Source of the DNA: Acinetobacter sp. A2 | GTDB lineage: Bacteria > Pseudomonadota > Gammaproteobacteria > Pseudomonadales > Moraxellaceae | Assembly (NCBI RefSeq): GCF_012371325.1 | Contig: NZ_JAAZQX010000001.1 | Coordinates: 127,700-191,699, forward strand | DNA: 64,000 nt | Reading direction: 5' to 3' | Shown: one piece after another, positions 29,172 through 38,647 of the stretch | How positions within the stretch are numbered: position 1 is the first letter of the stretch | How the letters are laid out: the number at the start of each line of letters is the position of its first letter | The notes under the pieces: generated by a model | What the model was told of the DNA's origin: nothing | Databases searched by the model: none | Seen by the model: the letters and a program-made list of their open reading frames with translations, nothing else | Position numbers and translations under genes: made by a program

Positions 29172-29614
29172 AGATTTGACTCCTGTTTTTAATGGTCTTG
29201 TTTAACTGATCTTCTATATTCATATTAGCCAATCATTGCCGTTTTTCTAGTGGATTTTATAACTACTAAGTCTTTGCAAAGTAATAAAATTTTTTAGAAT
29301 TTCGTGCTATAATTGTATGGGTAAAGCAGCTGAATATTCTTTAAAATAGCTTTCAAAAATAACCGTTAGAAAAATCCAGTAAAACTGCTTTTAGTAAGTT
29401 TTTCACCCTTATTTTTATCTTAGCACTATTTAGGGTAAATCGCTTGTAAATTGTACAAAAAAGCGTATGATCGGCTGCCCAATTTGTGTGGAAGGGTGAA
29501 GGAAGATTAACCATATTTTGCAGATATTATCGGCTTGAATTTTACGCCAACACCTCCATTTATATAGAGCAGGCATACTGCTCATTTCAATGATCAACTG
29601 AAAGGAACAGCATC
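29172..29614 (+). promoter_or_regulatory. 443-nt gap upstream of the small basic protein gene
   Basis: There is no gene here. TGCTATAAT (29305-29313) is a good extended -10 hexamer on the plus strand, though no matching -35 is visible. If used, the small-protein mRNA would have a leader of about 300 nt. Another weak candidate, TATGAT at 29466-29471, lacks proper spacing to a -35. Confidence 0.35.
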
Positions 29615-29806
29615 ATGGCAAAGAAAAAACAGCCAGAACTTATTCAGCATAACTTTGTGGCAAAGCACATGCATGAGGTCAACAAAAGTCAGGTTTTTGT
29701 AGACCGTAAGAAAAATGCCAAACGAGGCTATAGCAAACACAAACAAGGGCGATATTCCGATGATTATCGCCCTTGTTGTTTTTGGGATGTATTGCGTGCT
29801 GCTTGA
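29615..29806 (+). CDS. Small basic protein with a terminator inside its frame (ArfA-like arrangement)
   Basis: This 63-residue lysine-rich protein starts MAKKKQPELIQHNFVAKHMH. AAAGGA lies 8 nt before the ATG, which supports translation. The core NKSQVFVDRKKNAKRGYSKH resembles small uncharacterised proteins of Pseudomonas and Acinetobacter (possibly the family called DUF7230) and loosely recalls the basic C-terminal half of ArfA. A strong intrinsic-terminator hairpin begins at codon 43, so transcripts may end near codon 56-57 without a stop codon. The residues beyond are hydrophobic (CCFWDVLRAA). Function is not established; ArfA-like ribosome rescue is a hypothesis. Confidence 0.65.
   Translation: MAKKKQPELIQHNFVAKHMHEVNKSQVFVDRKKNAKRGYSKHKQGRYSDDYRPCCFWDVLRAA
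29742..29783. terminator. Intrinsic terminator within the small basic gene
   Basis: AACAAGGGCGATA (29742-29754) and TATCGCCCTTGTT (29765-29777) form a perfect 13-bp stem with a 10-nt loop, followed on the plus strand by GTTTTT. All of it precedes the stop codon at 29804-29806. The minus-strand tail (TTGTTTGTG) is weaker, but it could also end ptsP transcripts, whose stop lies 43 nt away. Confidence 0.8.
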
Positions 29807-29819
29807 GCTTTAGCAATGT

Positions 29820-32117
29820 TTATGGCGCTACGATGCGTGTTGCCAGTTTCACCATATCGCCCAAGCCATGGGTTTTAAAATAATATTCAAGCAAACTTTT
29901 TACCATAAGTGGGTTATTCATTTTTAAGGCTTGTTCTAGTAGATTTTGTGCATCACTCATTGGTACATGACAAATCGCTTTACGCACCCGCAGAATATTA
30001 CTTGAACTCATCGACAGGGTATTAAAGCCCATAGCCATCAAGAGCACCGCAGACAGCGGGTCTCCCGCCATTTCACCACAGACACTCACTGGCTTATCAT
30101 ATTTATGACATTCTTTTACCAAGCGGGTTAAGGCGCGTAGTACTGCGGGGTGAAAGTGTGAATAGACGTTGGCCACGCGCGGATTGTTACGGTCAACTGC
30201 CAATAAATATTGGGTTAAATCGTTTGATCCCACCGAGAAGAAATCCACCAACGGGGCAAATTCATCAATTTGTAGCAGTACACTCGGCACTTCTACCATA
30301 ATGCCAATTTTAGGCTTGTTAATTTTAACCTGTTCTTCTTCCTGTACCGCTTGCCAGTCACGATCGAGCAAATATAAGGCTTCTTCTACCTCGCTGACAC
30401 TGGTAATCATAGGCAGTAAAATATGCAGATTATTCAGACCAATGCTGGCTTTGAGCATGGCGCGAATTTGCGAAGAAAAAATTTCAGGGTGATCCAGTGT
30501 GAAGCGAATTCCACGCCAGCCTAAGGCTGAGTTTTCTTCCTCAATCGAGAAGTATGGCAAGTCCTTGTCAGCACCAATATCCAGCGTACGCATCACCACC
30601 GGTTTATTGGCAAAATGGCTAAGCTGTTGGCGGTAAATGGCACGTTGTTCTTCTTCACCTGGGAAGCGATCACGCAGCATGAACGGAATTTCAGAACGGT
30701 ATAAACCGACCCCTTTAGCGCCACGTTGCACGCCACGTACAACATCAATCATCAAGCCTGTATTGACGTACAATTTTACCGCAACGCCGTCAGGGGTAAT
30801 CGCGTCTTTGGTTTCATATTGCTTCAGGTCTTTGGCAATTTGCTCTTCTTCTTTTTGAATCTCTTTATAGCGTGTGCGCATACGTCGTGGCGGGTTGATG
30901 AAGACCCGGCCTTGGTGCGCATCTACAATCATTTCTACATCGTCTAGACTGTTGATTGGCAGCTCAGTCACACCCACTACAGTTGGAATGCCGAGGGCAC
31001 GTGCCACAATCACCATGTGTGAGTTCATCGCCCCTTCGGTGGTGACAATCGCTGCAATTTTATCGACAGGCAGTTCCACCAAAGCTGCGGTGGAAATTTC
31101 TTCGCCAATTAAAATGCTTTCATCGGTCAGTTCACGGTGACTGGCATCGGCTTCTTGCAAAGAGGCTAAAATACGACGGCCTAAATCTTTCAGATCAGAC
31201 ACACGCTCACGTAAATAGTCATCTTCCATTTGCGAAAATAAGGCAATGTGATTGTCAATCACAATACGCACCGCACCTTGTGCCCAGTTCCCTTCGCGAA
31301 TCAGTTCTTTAATTTCGGCAGGTAGGGCATTTTCATCCAACATGCGCAGGAATACGCTAAACAGTGCACGTTCCTCCGCCATTAAGGCATCCTGCATTTT
31401 GTCATCGAGCGCCTGAATTTCCTGACGTACTGTATCGAGTGCGTTGTCCAGTAATGTCAGTTCTTCGCTAATGTCATCGGCTTCACGGTCTGGCACAGCA
31501 GCCAAGTCCGCAGGAGGATACAAAATGACCGCACGACCTAAAGCAATCCCGCCTGAACCCGAAACCCCCTGAAAGGTTTTGTAGGCAGGCAGGTTGTTCG
31601 GTTTGCGGAATACATCAATATTGCCCACGGCATGCGCATGTGCAATCACGCCTGAGAGCTGGGCGCAGAGCGTCACTAAAAAGGACTCTGCCGCTTCAGA
31701 AAAGTCTTGTTTGTCCTTGTTTTGCACCACAAGAACCCCCATTACTTTACGACGGTACATGACTGGTACGCCAAGGAAGGAGTTATAAATTTCCTCGCCT
31801 GTTTCGGCTAAATACATGAAGCGTTCATGTTTAGGCGCATCGTCTAGGTTGACGATTTCTTCACGCTGTCCAACCAGTCCGACTAGACCTTCGCTGGTAT
31901 GTAAAGATACATGTCCTACAGATTCAGGGTTTAAACCTTTTGAAGCCATGAGGAGGTAGCGCTGATTACGTTCATCCAACAGGTAAATCGAGCAGACATC
32001 CACATGCATGGCTTCTGCGACCTGATTCACCATAATGTCGAGTGATTCATGCAAACTGGTGGACGCATTAATTTCTTGCACAATGCGTCTAAGGGTATCC
32101 AGTTGCATGTTTGACAT
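29820..32117 (-). CDS. ptsP: Nitrogen-PTS enzyme I (PEP-protein phosphotransferase with GAF domain)
   Basis: This 765-residue EI-Ntr would take phosphate from PEP and pass it to NPr in the regulatory nitrogen PTS. A GAF domain (about residues 1-170) is followed by the enzyme I N domain, the swivelling domain with the phosphorylated histidine in NSHMVIVARALG, and the PEP-binding barrel with PFMLRDRFPGEEEQ, SVGSNDLTQY and VCGEMAGDP. It lies downstream of rppH, as in most gammaproteobacteria. Confidence 0.96.
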   Translation of the reverse strand: MSNMQLDTLRRIVQEINASTSLHESLDIMVNQVAEAMHVDVCSIYLLDERNQRYLLMASKGLNPESVGHVSLHTSEGLVGLVGQREEIVNLDDAPKHERFMYLAETGEEIYNSFLGVPVMYRRKVMGVLVVQNKDKQDFSEAAESFLVTLCAQLSGVIAHAHAVGNIDVFRKPNNLPAYKTFQGVSGSGGIALGRAVILYPPADLAAVPDREADDISEELTLLDNALDTVRQEIQALDDKMQDALMAEERALFSVFLRMLDENALPAEIKELIREGNWAQGAVRIVIDNHIALFSQMEDDYLRERVSDLKDLGRRILASLQEADASHRELTDESILIGEEISTAALVELPVDKIAAIVTTEGAMNSHMVIVARALGIPTVVGVTELPINSLDDVEMIVDAHQGRVFINPPRRMRTRYKEIQKEEEQIAKDLKQYETKDAITPDGVAVKLYVNTGLMIDVVRGVQRGAKGVGLYRSEIPFMLRDRFPGEEEQRAIYRQQLSHFANKPVVMRTLDIGADKDLPYFSIEEENSALGWRGIRFTLDHPEIFSSQIRAMLKASIGLNNLHILLPMITSVSEVEEALYLLDRDWQAVQEEEQVKINKPKIGIMVEVPSVLLQIDEFAPLVDFFSVGSNDLTQYLLAVDRNNPRVANVYSHFHPAVLRALTRLVKECHKYDKPVSVCGEMAGDPLSAVLLMAMGFNTLSMSSSNILRVRKAICHVPMSDAQNLLEQALKMNNPLMVKSLLEYYFKTHGLGDMVKLATRIVAP

Positions 32118-32211
32118 ACGCGCTACTCCATATTTAGATGGGTTATTTTTAGGTCAGTTGTTACACAGCTCATGACCCTAAGTTATCACAACTGCGTCTA
32201 TAACATTAAGT

Positions 32212-32243
32212 TTAAAAACCTACATTTTTTTGCAGGTTTTTAA
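32212..32243 (-). other. Inverted repeat between rppH and ptsP
   Basis: TTAAAAACCT (32212-32221) and AGGTTTTTAA (32234-32243) form a hairpin overlapping the rppH stop, with a T5 run inside the 3' arm. It may be a weak attenuator between the two co-oriented genes. Confidence 0.35.
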
Positions 32244-32722
32244 GGTTTTTTGAGCGGTAATTGATTGCACAATTCCACCATCGCTTTACGGTAGACGTCA
32301 CGTTTAAAATTGACGACCTGACCGAGCGGATACCAATAACTGACCCATTGCCATTGATCAAATTCAGGTGGGTCGGACAAATTCAGCCGAATATGATGGG
32401 CTGAAGCCGTCAGTTGCAATAAAAACCACTTCTGTTTTTGACCAATACATACTGGGTCTGAATCCGTGCGTATGTACCGATGTGGCAAACGATAACGCAG
32501 CCAACCTTTAGTTTGCGCGATAACTTGGACGTGTTCGGGCAGTAAGCCAACTTCTTCTCTCAGCTCACGATAAAGTGCCTGTTCAGGGGTTTCTCCATAT
32601 TGGATACCTCCTTGTGGAAATTGCCATGCATTGTGACCAATGCGTTTTGCCCATAGAACTTGTCCAAACTCGTTTGCCAAAATGATCCCGACATTGGGTC
32701 GGAAACCTTCTGAGTCGATCAT
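32240..32722 (-). CDS. rppH: RNA 5'-pyrophosphohydrolase
   Basis: This 160-residue Nudix hydrolase would remove pyrophosphate from mRNA 5' ends and so trigger RNase E decay. The Nudix box is complete, starting [17 protein letters not shown] and continuing REEVG (about residues 38-60). The opening [16 protein letters not shown] is diagnostic of RppH. It is co-oriented with ptsP and divergent from the HAD gene. Confidence 0.96.
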   Translation of the reverse strand: MIDSEGFRPNVGIILANEFGQVLWAKRIGHNAWQFPQGGIQYGETPEQALYRELREEVGLLPEHVQVIAQTKGWLRYRLPHRYIRTDSDPVCIGQKQKWFLLQLTASAHHIRLNLSDPPEFDQWQWVSYWYPLGQVVNFKRDVYRKAMVELCNQLPLKKP

Positions 32723-32905
32723 TTGGCTACCTAAATATTGTTTAATTTATGACTTTGCACTCGGGGATGATGATTTCTTTTCTCCAACTCGAAAACGCAA
32801 AGTGTAAATAATGTTAAAATTGCTATGATCTTAACGAATTTCTATCGACTAGCGGAGATAGATTTACAATTTTTTTCTTAAATTTCAGTTTTTACGAGTA
32901 TTTTC

Positions 32906-33556
32906 ATGAAATTGGCGCTATTTGATCTCGATCACACCTTGTTAAATACTGATTCAGATCATTCTTGGGGTGAGTTTTTGGTAAATGAAGGTTTGGTCGA
33001 TCCAGTCCGTCACCGCGCCATGAACGACAAGTTTTATGAAGACTACAAAGCAGGGCAGCTCGACCCAATTGCATATAACGAATTTGTATTTGAATTTTTA
33101 ACTCAGCACGACAATCAATACCTGACCGAATTGCATGAACTATTTATGCAAAAGGTGATTCGTCCGCAAATGCGTCCCGAAGGCTTTAAAGCGATTCAGC
33201 GTCATCAGGCTTTAGGACATGAATTGGTAGGCATCACTGCAACTTCTGACTTTATTACGGCACCTATTTTTCGTGAATTTGGCATTACTGAAATTATTGC
33301 CACCAATGCGGAAGTGGTCGATGGAAAATATACAGGTAAGGTCATTAACACTGCATGTTACCAAAAAGGCAAATTGGTACGTTTGGAGCAATGGCTAGAA
33401 GGCCGCGATGTGACCGAGTCTTGGGCATATTCAGATTCCATTAACGACCGTTTCTTGCTGGAATATGCCGATCATGCGATTGCGGTAAACCCCGATGCAC
33501 GTTTACAGGCTTTGGCGGAAGAGCAAGGTTGGGATGTGCAGGACTGGTCAATTTAA
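32906..33556 (+). CDS. HAD-IB phosphatase (SerB/histidinol-phosphatase-like)
   Basis: This 216-residue protein has the nucleophile motif FDLDHTLLNTDSDHSWGEF (residues 5-23), motif II in GITATSDFI, the lysine in CYQKGKLVRL and motif IV AYSDSINDRFLLE. This is the SerB-like IB subfamily. A homologue is next to rppH-ptsP in Pseudomonas, where I recall it being reported as a histidinol-phosphate phosphatase; that activity is possible here but not shown. Confidence 0.8.
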   Translation: MKLALFDLDHTLLNTDSDHSWGEFLVNEGLVDPVRHRAMNDKFYEDYKAGQLDPIAYNEFVFEFLTQHDNQYLTELHELFMQKVIRPQMRPEGFKAIQRHQALGHELVGITATSDFITAPIFREFGITEIIATNAEVVDGKYTGKVINTACYQKGKLVRLEQWLEGRDVTESWAYSDSINDRFLLEYADHAIAVNPDARLQALAEEQGWDVQDWSI

Positions 33557-33709
33557 AGCTTAGATTAGCGCAATTGTCGCTGTATCAGGTGTAACTAGTC
33601 GCTTGTTTCTGTTTTGTTTTTATTTGCTGTAATGTTGGATTATGTCATTCATTTTTAGAATAGGCGTGCTAAGGTAAGGCAAGAATTAAAAAACAGCAGG
33701 AGTGAAAAA

Positions 33710-33955
33710 ATGAGCGGTGTACGCCCAAGAATGACACATTTATTTGAACAATTAGGTTTAGATGCCAGTGAAGAAGCGATTCAGCAATTTATTGTGACAC
33801 ATCAACTTAGCGCAGAAACCAATATTGCCGATGCTGATTTTTGGACAGACGCACAACGTCAGTTTATTGTTGAAAAAATAAAATCGGATGGTTCATGGGC
33901 GATTGTGGTGGATCAATTGAATGAATCTTTACATGAAGATTCGGTCAATCGTTAA
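33710..33955 (+). CDS. DUF2789-family small protein
   Basis: This 81-residue soluble acidic protein starts with MSGVRPRMTHLFEQLGLDASEEAIQ-like helices and contains FWTDAQRQFIVEKIKSDGSW, the signature of DUF2789. It has a good ribosome site (GCAGGAGTG) 7-12 nt upstream and its own terminator. The function is unknown. Confidence 0.8.
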   Translation: MSGVRPRMTHLFEQLGLDASEEAIQQFIVTHQLSAETNIADADFWTDAQRQFIVEKIKSDGSWAIVVDQLNESLHEDSVNR

Positions 33956-33990
33956 GAAATAGACCACGCAGCATTTTGAAATTCTGATAA

Positions 33991-34029
33991 AAATAGCCCT
34001 CAAGTGATGAATCACTTGAGGGCTATTTT
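33991..34029. terminator. Bidirectional terminator between DUF2789 and LysR genes
   Basis: Perfect 18-bp arms (33991-34008 and 34011-34028) share the core GCCCTCAAGTGAT. A/T-rich edges follow on both strands. It separates convergent genes. Confidence 0.92.
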
Positions 34030-34083
34030 GTTGAGTCTAGAAAAGTAAGCTTGATAGATAAAAATGTTTTTGAGTTGTAATGC

Positions 34084-34944
34084 TTAATGCTTCATCATCT
34101 CAATCAATTCTAAAACTGCACGTGATTGTGTCCGTCCAGGATGCCATACCATACCGAGTTGACGGTTCATTTCTAAATCAATATCTAACTGTTGCAAGTC
34201 CTGATTGACCAAAGTTTTGGGTAGAACAGACCAGCCCAAACCAATAGACACCAACATCCGAATTGATTCTAACGGGTTGTTGCTCATGGTGACTTTAGGT
34301 TTTACCCCTTGCTTTTCAAACTCTGCTAAGGTGATTTGACTGGTATAGGTTTGCGCAGCGGGTAACAAACTTGGGTAGCTAAGTAAGTCGGACAATTGTA
34401 GGTTTTTTTGACCTGCTAGAGGATGAAATGGCGCCACGACAAAGACCAAAGGATCATTCCAAATGGTGACATAAGCCAAGCGCTCATCCAGTTTAGGTGG
34501 AAGGGTCAGAAAAGCCAGTTCTAAATCTCCAGCCAAAACCTGCTCATGTGCCTGTTCAGAATCGACAAAATGCACATCTAGCGTGACATTGGGAAATTCC
34601 TGTACGTATTCACGTAAATGATTGGGTAAATGGTGCAAACCAATATGGTGACTGGTGCCAATTTTTAGTTTGCCTTGAACTTGCCCTTGTTCATGGCTGA
34701 GGGTGTGATGAATATCGCCCAGCTCATTCAGCCAGTTTTTAACTTTAGGTAACAATGAATGTGCCGCATGTGTGGCTTGTACGCCACGTCCTGCCGATTC
34801 AAACAGTTTTACACCAAAATAATCTTCCAAACTGTGAATGCGTTTGGTCACTGCCGGCTGGGTAATAAACAGTTGATCTGCGGCCAAAGAAATAGAGCCC
34901 GTTTCCATGACTTTTACAAAAGCTTCGAAGGCTGCAAGATTCAT
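34084..34944 (-). CDS. LysR-type transcriptional regulator
   Basis: This 286-residue protein has an N-terminal helix-turn-helix (MNLAAFEAFVKVMETGSIS, residues 1-60) and a LysR substrate domain with GKLKIGTSHHIGLHHLPN and SIGLGWSVLPKTL. It is not divergent from leuC; the DUF2061 gene lies between. Its target is not evident. It may control the leucine genes nearby, but nothing in the sequence shows that. Confidence 0.85.
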   Translation of the reverse strand: MNLAAFEAFVKVMETGSISLAADQLFITQPAVTKRIHSLEDYFGVKLFESAGRGVQATHAAHSLLPKVKNWLNELGDIHHTLSHEQGQVQGKLKIGTSHHIGLHHLPNHLREYVQEFPNVTLDVHFVDSEQAHEQVLAGDLELAFLTLPPKLDERLAYVTIWNDPLVFVVAPFHPLAGQKNLQLSDLLSYPSLLPAAQTYTSQITLAEFEKQGVKPKVTMSNNPLESIRMLVSIGLGWSVLPKTLVNQDLQQLDIDLEMNRQLGMVWHPGRTQSRAVLELIEMMKH

Positions 34945-35078
34945 CTGAACTACCTATAAGTATTTTTTATCACTGTGTTTATTATTTAGAAAAAATTAGA
35001 ATTAATCAAAACAAATTCTACATATTTTGAAACTGTAGGCAGAAACATCCTCAAAGGAGTAGGTTTAAAAAAGGGCAT

Positions 35079-35114
35079 AAAAAAAGATCATCGTCGCTTG
35101 CGCTACGATGATCT
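35079..35114 (-). terminator. Terminator of the DUF2061 gene
   Basis: AGATCATCGT (35085-35094) pairs with ACGATGATCT (35105-35114). On the minus strand the hairpin is followed by T7. Confidence 0.88.
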
Positions 35115-35181
35115 AAGAGGAAGAAATAGAACAGCAGTATTCACTTGAGAAGAGGATAACTAGAGCATAACGATATGTTAA

Positions 35182-35418
35182 CTAGGCGATAATATTGGTC
35201 TCTTCAGCTTGTGTTTTCTTTTCCCAAATACGTTCGTGAATGAAATAAGCCACCGCTTGAACCGTTGGTTCGACCAAACTTAAGGTAATAGCCATCCAAA
35301 TATTACCCGTGACCACATAACCAACCACCATTGCCACGGTGATGTGCATAATGTAGTAGCTCAAGGTCTTTTTGAACATGCGTTGATTGTTAGCAACAAA
35401 TTTTTGAATATGACTCAT
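35182..35418 (-). CDS. DUF2061-family small membrane protein
   Basis: This 78-residue protein has two hydrophobic segments, YIMHITVAMVVGYVVTG and IWMAITLSLVEPTVQAVAYF, followed by HERIW. That pattern is the DUF2061 signature. The function is unknown. The start has GGAGT 6-10 nt upstream (AGGAGTATCAC). It is divergent from leuC. Confidence 0.8.
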   Translation of the reverse strand: MSHIQKFVANNQRMFKKTLSYYIMHITVAMVVGYVVTGNIWMAITLSLVEPTVQAVAYFIHERIWEKKTQAEETNIIA

Positions 35419-35743
35419 GTGATACTCCTGTGCTGCTTTGGTGTTTCTCTGTGTGATAGCTAAAGGATAATCATTCTTGCTTGATTTGTAAAAACGAATA
35501 TTTTTGTGTTTTTGATTGGAAAATTAGATTTTAGTCGTAATTATTTTTTAGATGAAACGATGTTGATTGAACTCAACTTGAAAACAAAACAGGTTTGAAC
35601 CAATAAAAAATATTTTGCTTGGAGATAAATATTAATTCCCAAAAGTTTTTAAATTAATAAAAATGATAAATTAGATTTATACAAATTCGCGGTTATAATC
35701 GAAAGAATGAAAAAATTACCCAGTCCAGTGGAGTAGATCTGAC
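35419..35743 (+). promoter_or_regulatory. DUF2061-leuC divergent region with a leuC promoter
   Basis: This is 325 nt of very AT-rich DNA without a gene. TTAGAT (35671-35676), a 17-nt spacer and TATAAT (35694-35699) form a good sigma-70 promoter for leuC, giving a leader of about 37 nt. No leucine-rich leader peptide or attenuator was seen. Confidence 0.6.
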
Positions 35744-37192
35744 ATGGCAGGCGAAAACCAACAAGCACAAAATCCAACAGCAAAAACTTTGTATGACAAA
35801 TTGTGGGATGATCACTTGGTCACCCAACGTGACGATGGCTCAGCTTTATTGTATATCGACCGTCATTTATTGCATGAGGTGACTTCTCCACAAGCGTTTG
35901 AGGGCTTACAACTTGCAGGTCGTCAACCGTGGCGTTTAAGTGCCAATGTGGCAACGCCTGACCACAACGTACCAACCTCTAAAAAAGAGCGTGCAGACGG
36001 CATTGCAGGTATTGAAGATGATACTTCTCGTATTCAGGTGCAAACCTTGGATGACAACTGTAAAACCTTTAACGTGGTGCAGTTTGACATCAATGACATC
36101 CGTCAGGGTATTGCGCACGTGGTTGGGCCTGAGCAAGGTTTAACTTTACCAGGCATGACGGTTGTGTGTGGTGACTCACATACAGCGACACATGGTGCAT
36201 TTGGTTGTTTGGCACACGGTATTGGTACTTCTGAAGTTGAACACGTATTGGCAACCCAATGCTTAGTTCAAAAGAAAATGAAAAACATGCTGGTGCGTGT
36301 AGATGGCAAATTAGGTCAGGGCGTTACCCCAAAAGACGTCGTATTGGCCATTATTGGTAAAATCGGTACGGCTGGTGGTACAGGTCACGCGATTGAATTT
36401 GGTGGTCAAGTTTTCCGTGATATGTCTATTGAAGGCCGTATGACTGTATGTAACATGGCCATTGAAGCGGGTGCACGTGTAGGTATGGTGGCTGTCGATG
36501 ACAAAACCATTGAATACGTGAAAGATCGTAACTACGCACCGAAAGGCGAGCAATGGGATGCTGCAGTTGCTTATTGGAATACCTTACATTCAGATGAAGG
36601 CGCACACTTTGACACCGTTGTTGTGTTGCAAGGTGAAGAGATTGAGCCACAAGTGTCTTGGGGGACTTCTCCAGAAATGGTGATTCCAGTGTCACAAGCC
36701 GTACCGACTTTAGAACAAGCTAAAGATGACGTACAGCGCAATGACTGGACACGTGCTTATCAATATATGGGTTTAACTGCAGGTCAGTCTTTGGCAGACA
36801 TTCAATTAGACCGTGTATTTATTGGTTCATGTACCAACTCGCGTATTGAAGATATTCGTGCCGCAGCTGAAGTCATTAAAGGTCGTAAAGTTGCTGAAAG
36901 CATTAAACAAGCGATGGTCGTTCCTGGTTCTGGCTTAGTGAAGCAACAAGCAGAACAAGAAGGCTTAGACAAAATTTTTGTAGAAGCAGGTTTTGAATGG
37001 CGTGAGCCAGGTTGTTCAATGTGCTTGGCCATGAATGCAGACAAGTTACAACCAGGTGAGCACTGTGCATCGACATCAAACCGTAACTTTGAAGGTCGTC
37101 AGGGTAACGGTGGTCGTACTCACTTGGTGAGTCCAGCAATGGCTGCTGCAGCTGCAATTGCAGGTCATTTTGTAGACGTACGTTCATTCTAA
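35744..37192 (+). CDS. leuC: 3-isopropylmalate dehydratase, large subunit
   Basis: This 482-residue aconitase-family subunit would isomerise 2- to 3-isopropylmalate in leucine synthesis together with LeuD. The [4Fe-4S] ligands are the cysteine in IGSCTNSR (about residue 364) and the pair in GCSMCLAMN (about 425 and 428). [14 protein letters not shown] and [10 protein letters not shown] are family signatures. Start: ATG with TGGAG upstream. It is the first gene of leuC-leuD-lipoprotein-leuB. Confidence 0.97.
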   Translation: MAGENQQAQNPTAKTLYDKLWDDHLVTQRDDGSALLYIDRHLLHEVTSPQAFEGLQLAGRQPWRLSANVATPDHNVPTSKKERADGIAGIEDDTSRIQVQTLDDNCKTFNVVQFDINDIRQGIAHVVGPEQGLTLPGMTVVCGDSHTATHGAFGCLAHGIGTSEVEHVLATQCLVQKKMKNMLVRVDGKLGQGVTPKDVVLAIIGKIGTAGGTGHAIEFGGQVFRDMSIEGRMTVCNMAIEAGARVGMVAVDDKTIEYVKDRNYAPKGEQWDAAVAYWNTLHSDEGAHFDTVVVLQGEEIEPQVSWGTSPEMVIPVSQAVPTLEQAKDDVQRNDWTRAYQYMGLTAGQSLADIQLDRVFIGSCTNSRIEDIRAAAEVIKGRKVAESIKQAMVVPGSGLVKQQAEQEGLDKIFVEAGFEWREPGCSMCLAMNADKLQPGEHCASTSNRNFEGRQGNGGRTHLVSPAMAAAAAIAGHFVDVRSF

Positions 37193-37210
37193 GTTATTCC
37201 CTCATCCCAA

Positions 37211-37259
37211 CCTTCTCCTAAGAGGGAGAAGGAGTTCTCTCTCGTAATAGAAGAGAGAG
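37211..37259. repeat. Purine/pyrimidine palindromic repeat between leuC and leuD
   Basis: Two adjacent hairpins lie in the 98-nt gap: CCTTCTCC/GGAGAAGG (37211-37218, 37225-37232) and CTCTCTC/GAGAGAG (37237-37243, 37253-37259). The CTCATCCCAACCTTCTCC wording is like a repeat found between genes in many proteobacteria. It may reduce or stabilise downstream mRNA; its effect is unknown. Confidence 0.65.
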
Positions 37260-37290
37260 GGAGAGGTTACGGATTCAGTGAGAATTAAAC

Positions 37291-37941
37291 ATGAAAAAAT
37301 ATACCGTTGAACAAGGTATCGTTGCACCATTAGACCGTGCCAATGTCGATACTGACTTAATCATTCCAAAACAGTTCTTGAAATCAATTAAGCGCACAGG
37401 CTTTGGTGATAACTTATTTGATGAATTACGTTATTTGGATGAAGGCTATCCAGGACAGGACAATTCAAAACGTCCGTTGAATACTGAGTTCGTATTGAAT
37501 CAGCCACGTTATCAGGGCGCTTCAATTTTGATTTCACGTGCTAACTTTGGTTGTGGTTCAAGCCGTGAGCATGCGCCATGGGCATTGAATGAATATGGTT
37601 TCCGTACTGTGATTGCGCCAAGCTTTGCTGACATCTTCTTTAATAACTGCTTTAAAAATGGCATGTTACCTGTAATTTTAACTGAAGATCAGGTGGAGCA
37701 GTTATTTAAGGAATGTGCTGCGACAGAAGGTTATCAATTAACCATTGACCTAGAAGCGCAAGAAGTACGCACACCAAACGGTACTGCATTTAAGTTTGAG
37801 GTCGATCCATTCCGTAAACATTGTTTGTTGAATGGTTTAGATGATATTGGTCTAACTTTGCAAGCGGCAGATGATATTCGTGCTTATGAAGAGAAAACCA
37901 AGCAATCTCGTCCATGGGTTTTTGCTGAAATTCAGGCTTAA
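37291..37941 (+). CDS. leuD: 3-isopropylmalate dehydratase, small subunit
   Basis: This 216-residue swivelling subunit partners LeuC. Signatures are [45 protein letters not shown] and [17 protein letters not shown]. Its length is close to that of E. coli LeuD (201). It lies 98 nt after leuC, with the palindromic repeat in between. Confidence 0.97.
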   Translation: MKKYTVEQGIVAPLDRANVDTDLIIPKQFLKSIKRTGFGDNLFDELRYLDEGYPGQDNSKRPLNTEFVLNQPRYQGASILISRANFGCGSSREHAPWALNEYGFRTVIAPSFADIFFNNCFKNGMLPVILTEDQVEQLFKECAATEGYQLTIDLEAQEVRTPNGTAFKFEVDPFRKHCLLNGLDDIGLTLQAADDIRAYEEKTKQSRPWVFAEIQA

Positions 37942-38043
37942 GTCCAGTCAAATTAGTCATAGCATCGTGGCCTAACTCTTGCTAACATCGGCACATAATA
38001 ATTTTTATATTTTGTATCTAACAAGTGAGGTTGGGCGCGAACA

Positions 38044-38607
38044 ATGAGTAAGATTTTCGGTCAGCTTGCTGTAATTGGATTTTGTGTGACTGCGTTAAGT
38101 GCATGCCAAACGTGGGATACAGCACGGCTTAAACAGGTAAAAGAAACTGCGCAAACTAAATCCAATGCATTAATTTACTGTACAGGTACGGATGATTGTG
38201 AATTTGAACGGTTAAATAAAGTCACCATTGTAGATGCAGAAAATCATCGTGTGACACGTACTGCCATCAAACAAGGTTTGGTGCGTTTACAGGAATCTTC
38301 CTTAAATAAATCGAATGCCTTGTATTTGTCTGTGCCTCCTGCACAGCATGAGTTGGTAATACGTTTTTATCCGATTTCTAAAGATCGTGCAGAAAAATTG
38401 CATGTCATTCATAAGTTTAATGCCAAGCAAAAATATACCTTTAGAATGTATCGAGACCGCATTCGTACTAAAGGTAGCTTATTAAATGTATCTGCACCCG
38501 ATCCACTCTGCGTGGAGCTGATGCAAAACAACAAACCCATTCGTCGTTTTTGCAAACCCTACAATGTCCTGAATGGCTTAGGCGAGTTTGTGGAACAAAA
38601 AATTTAG
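38044..38607 (+). CDS. Putative lipoprotein within the leu cluster
   Basis: This 187-residue protein has a lipoprotein signal, MSKIFGQLAVIGFCVTALSAC, with lipobox LSAC and the lipidated cysteine at residue 21. The mature part is basic (pairs of arginine/lysine, KAKQKYTFRM-like strands) and has no recognised domain. A mature beta-rich fold is likely. It sits between leuD and leuB, co-oriented, 40 nt before leuB. A link to leucine synthesis is not suggested by the sequence. Confidence 0.75.
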   Translation: MSKIFGQLAVIGFCVTALSACQTWDTARLKQVKETAQTKSNALIYCTGTDDCEFERLNKVTIVDAENHRVTRTAIKQGLVRLQESSLNKSNALYLSVPPAQHELVIRFYPISKDRAEKLHVIHKFNAKQKYTFRMYRDRIRTKGSLLNVSAPDPLCVELMQNNKPIRRFCKPYNVLNGLGEFVEQKI

Positions 38608-38647
38608 TCTCTACAGTCGTTGACTGTTATTAACAATGGAAATTTTC

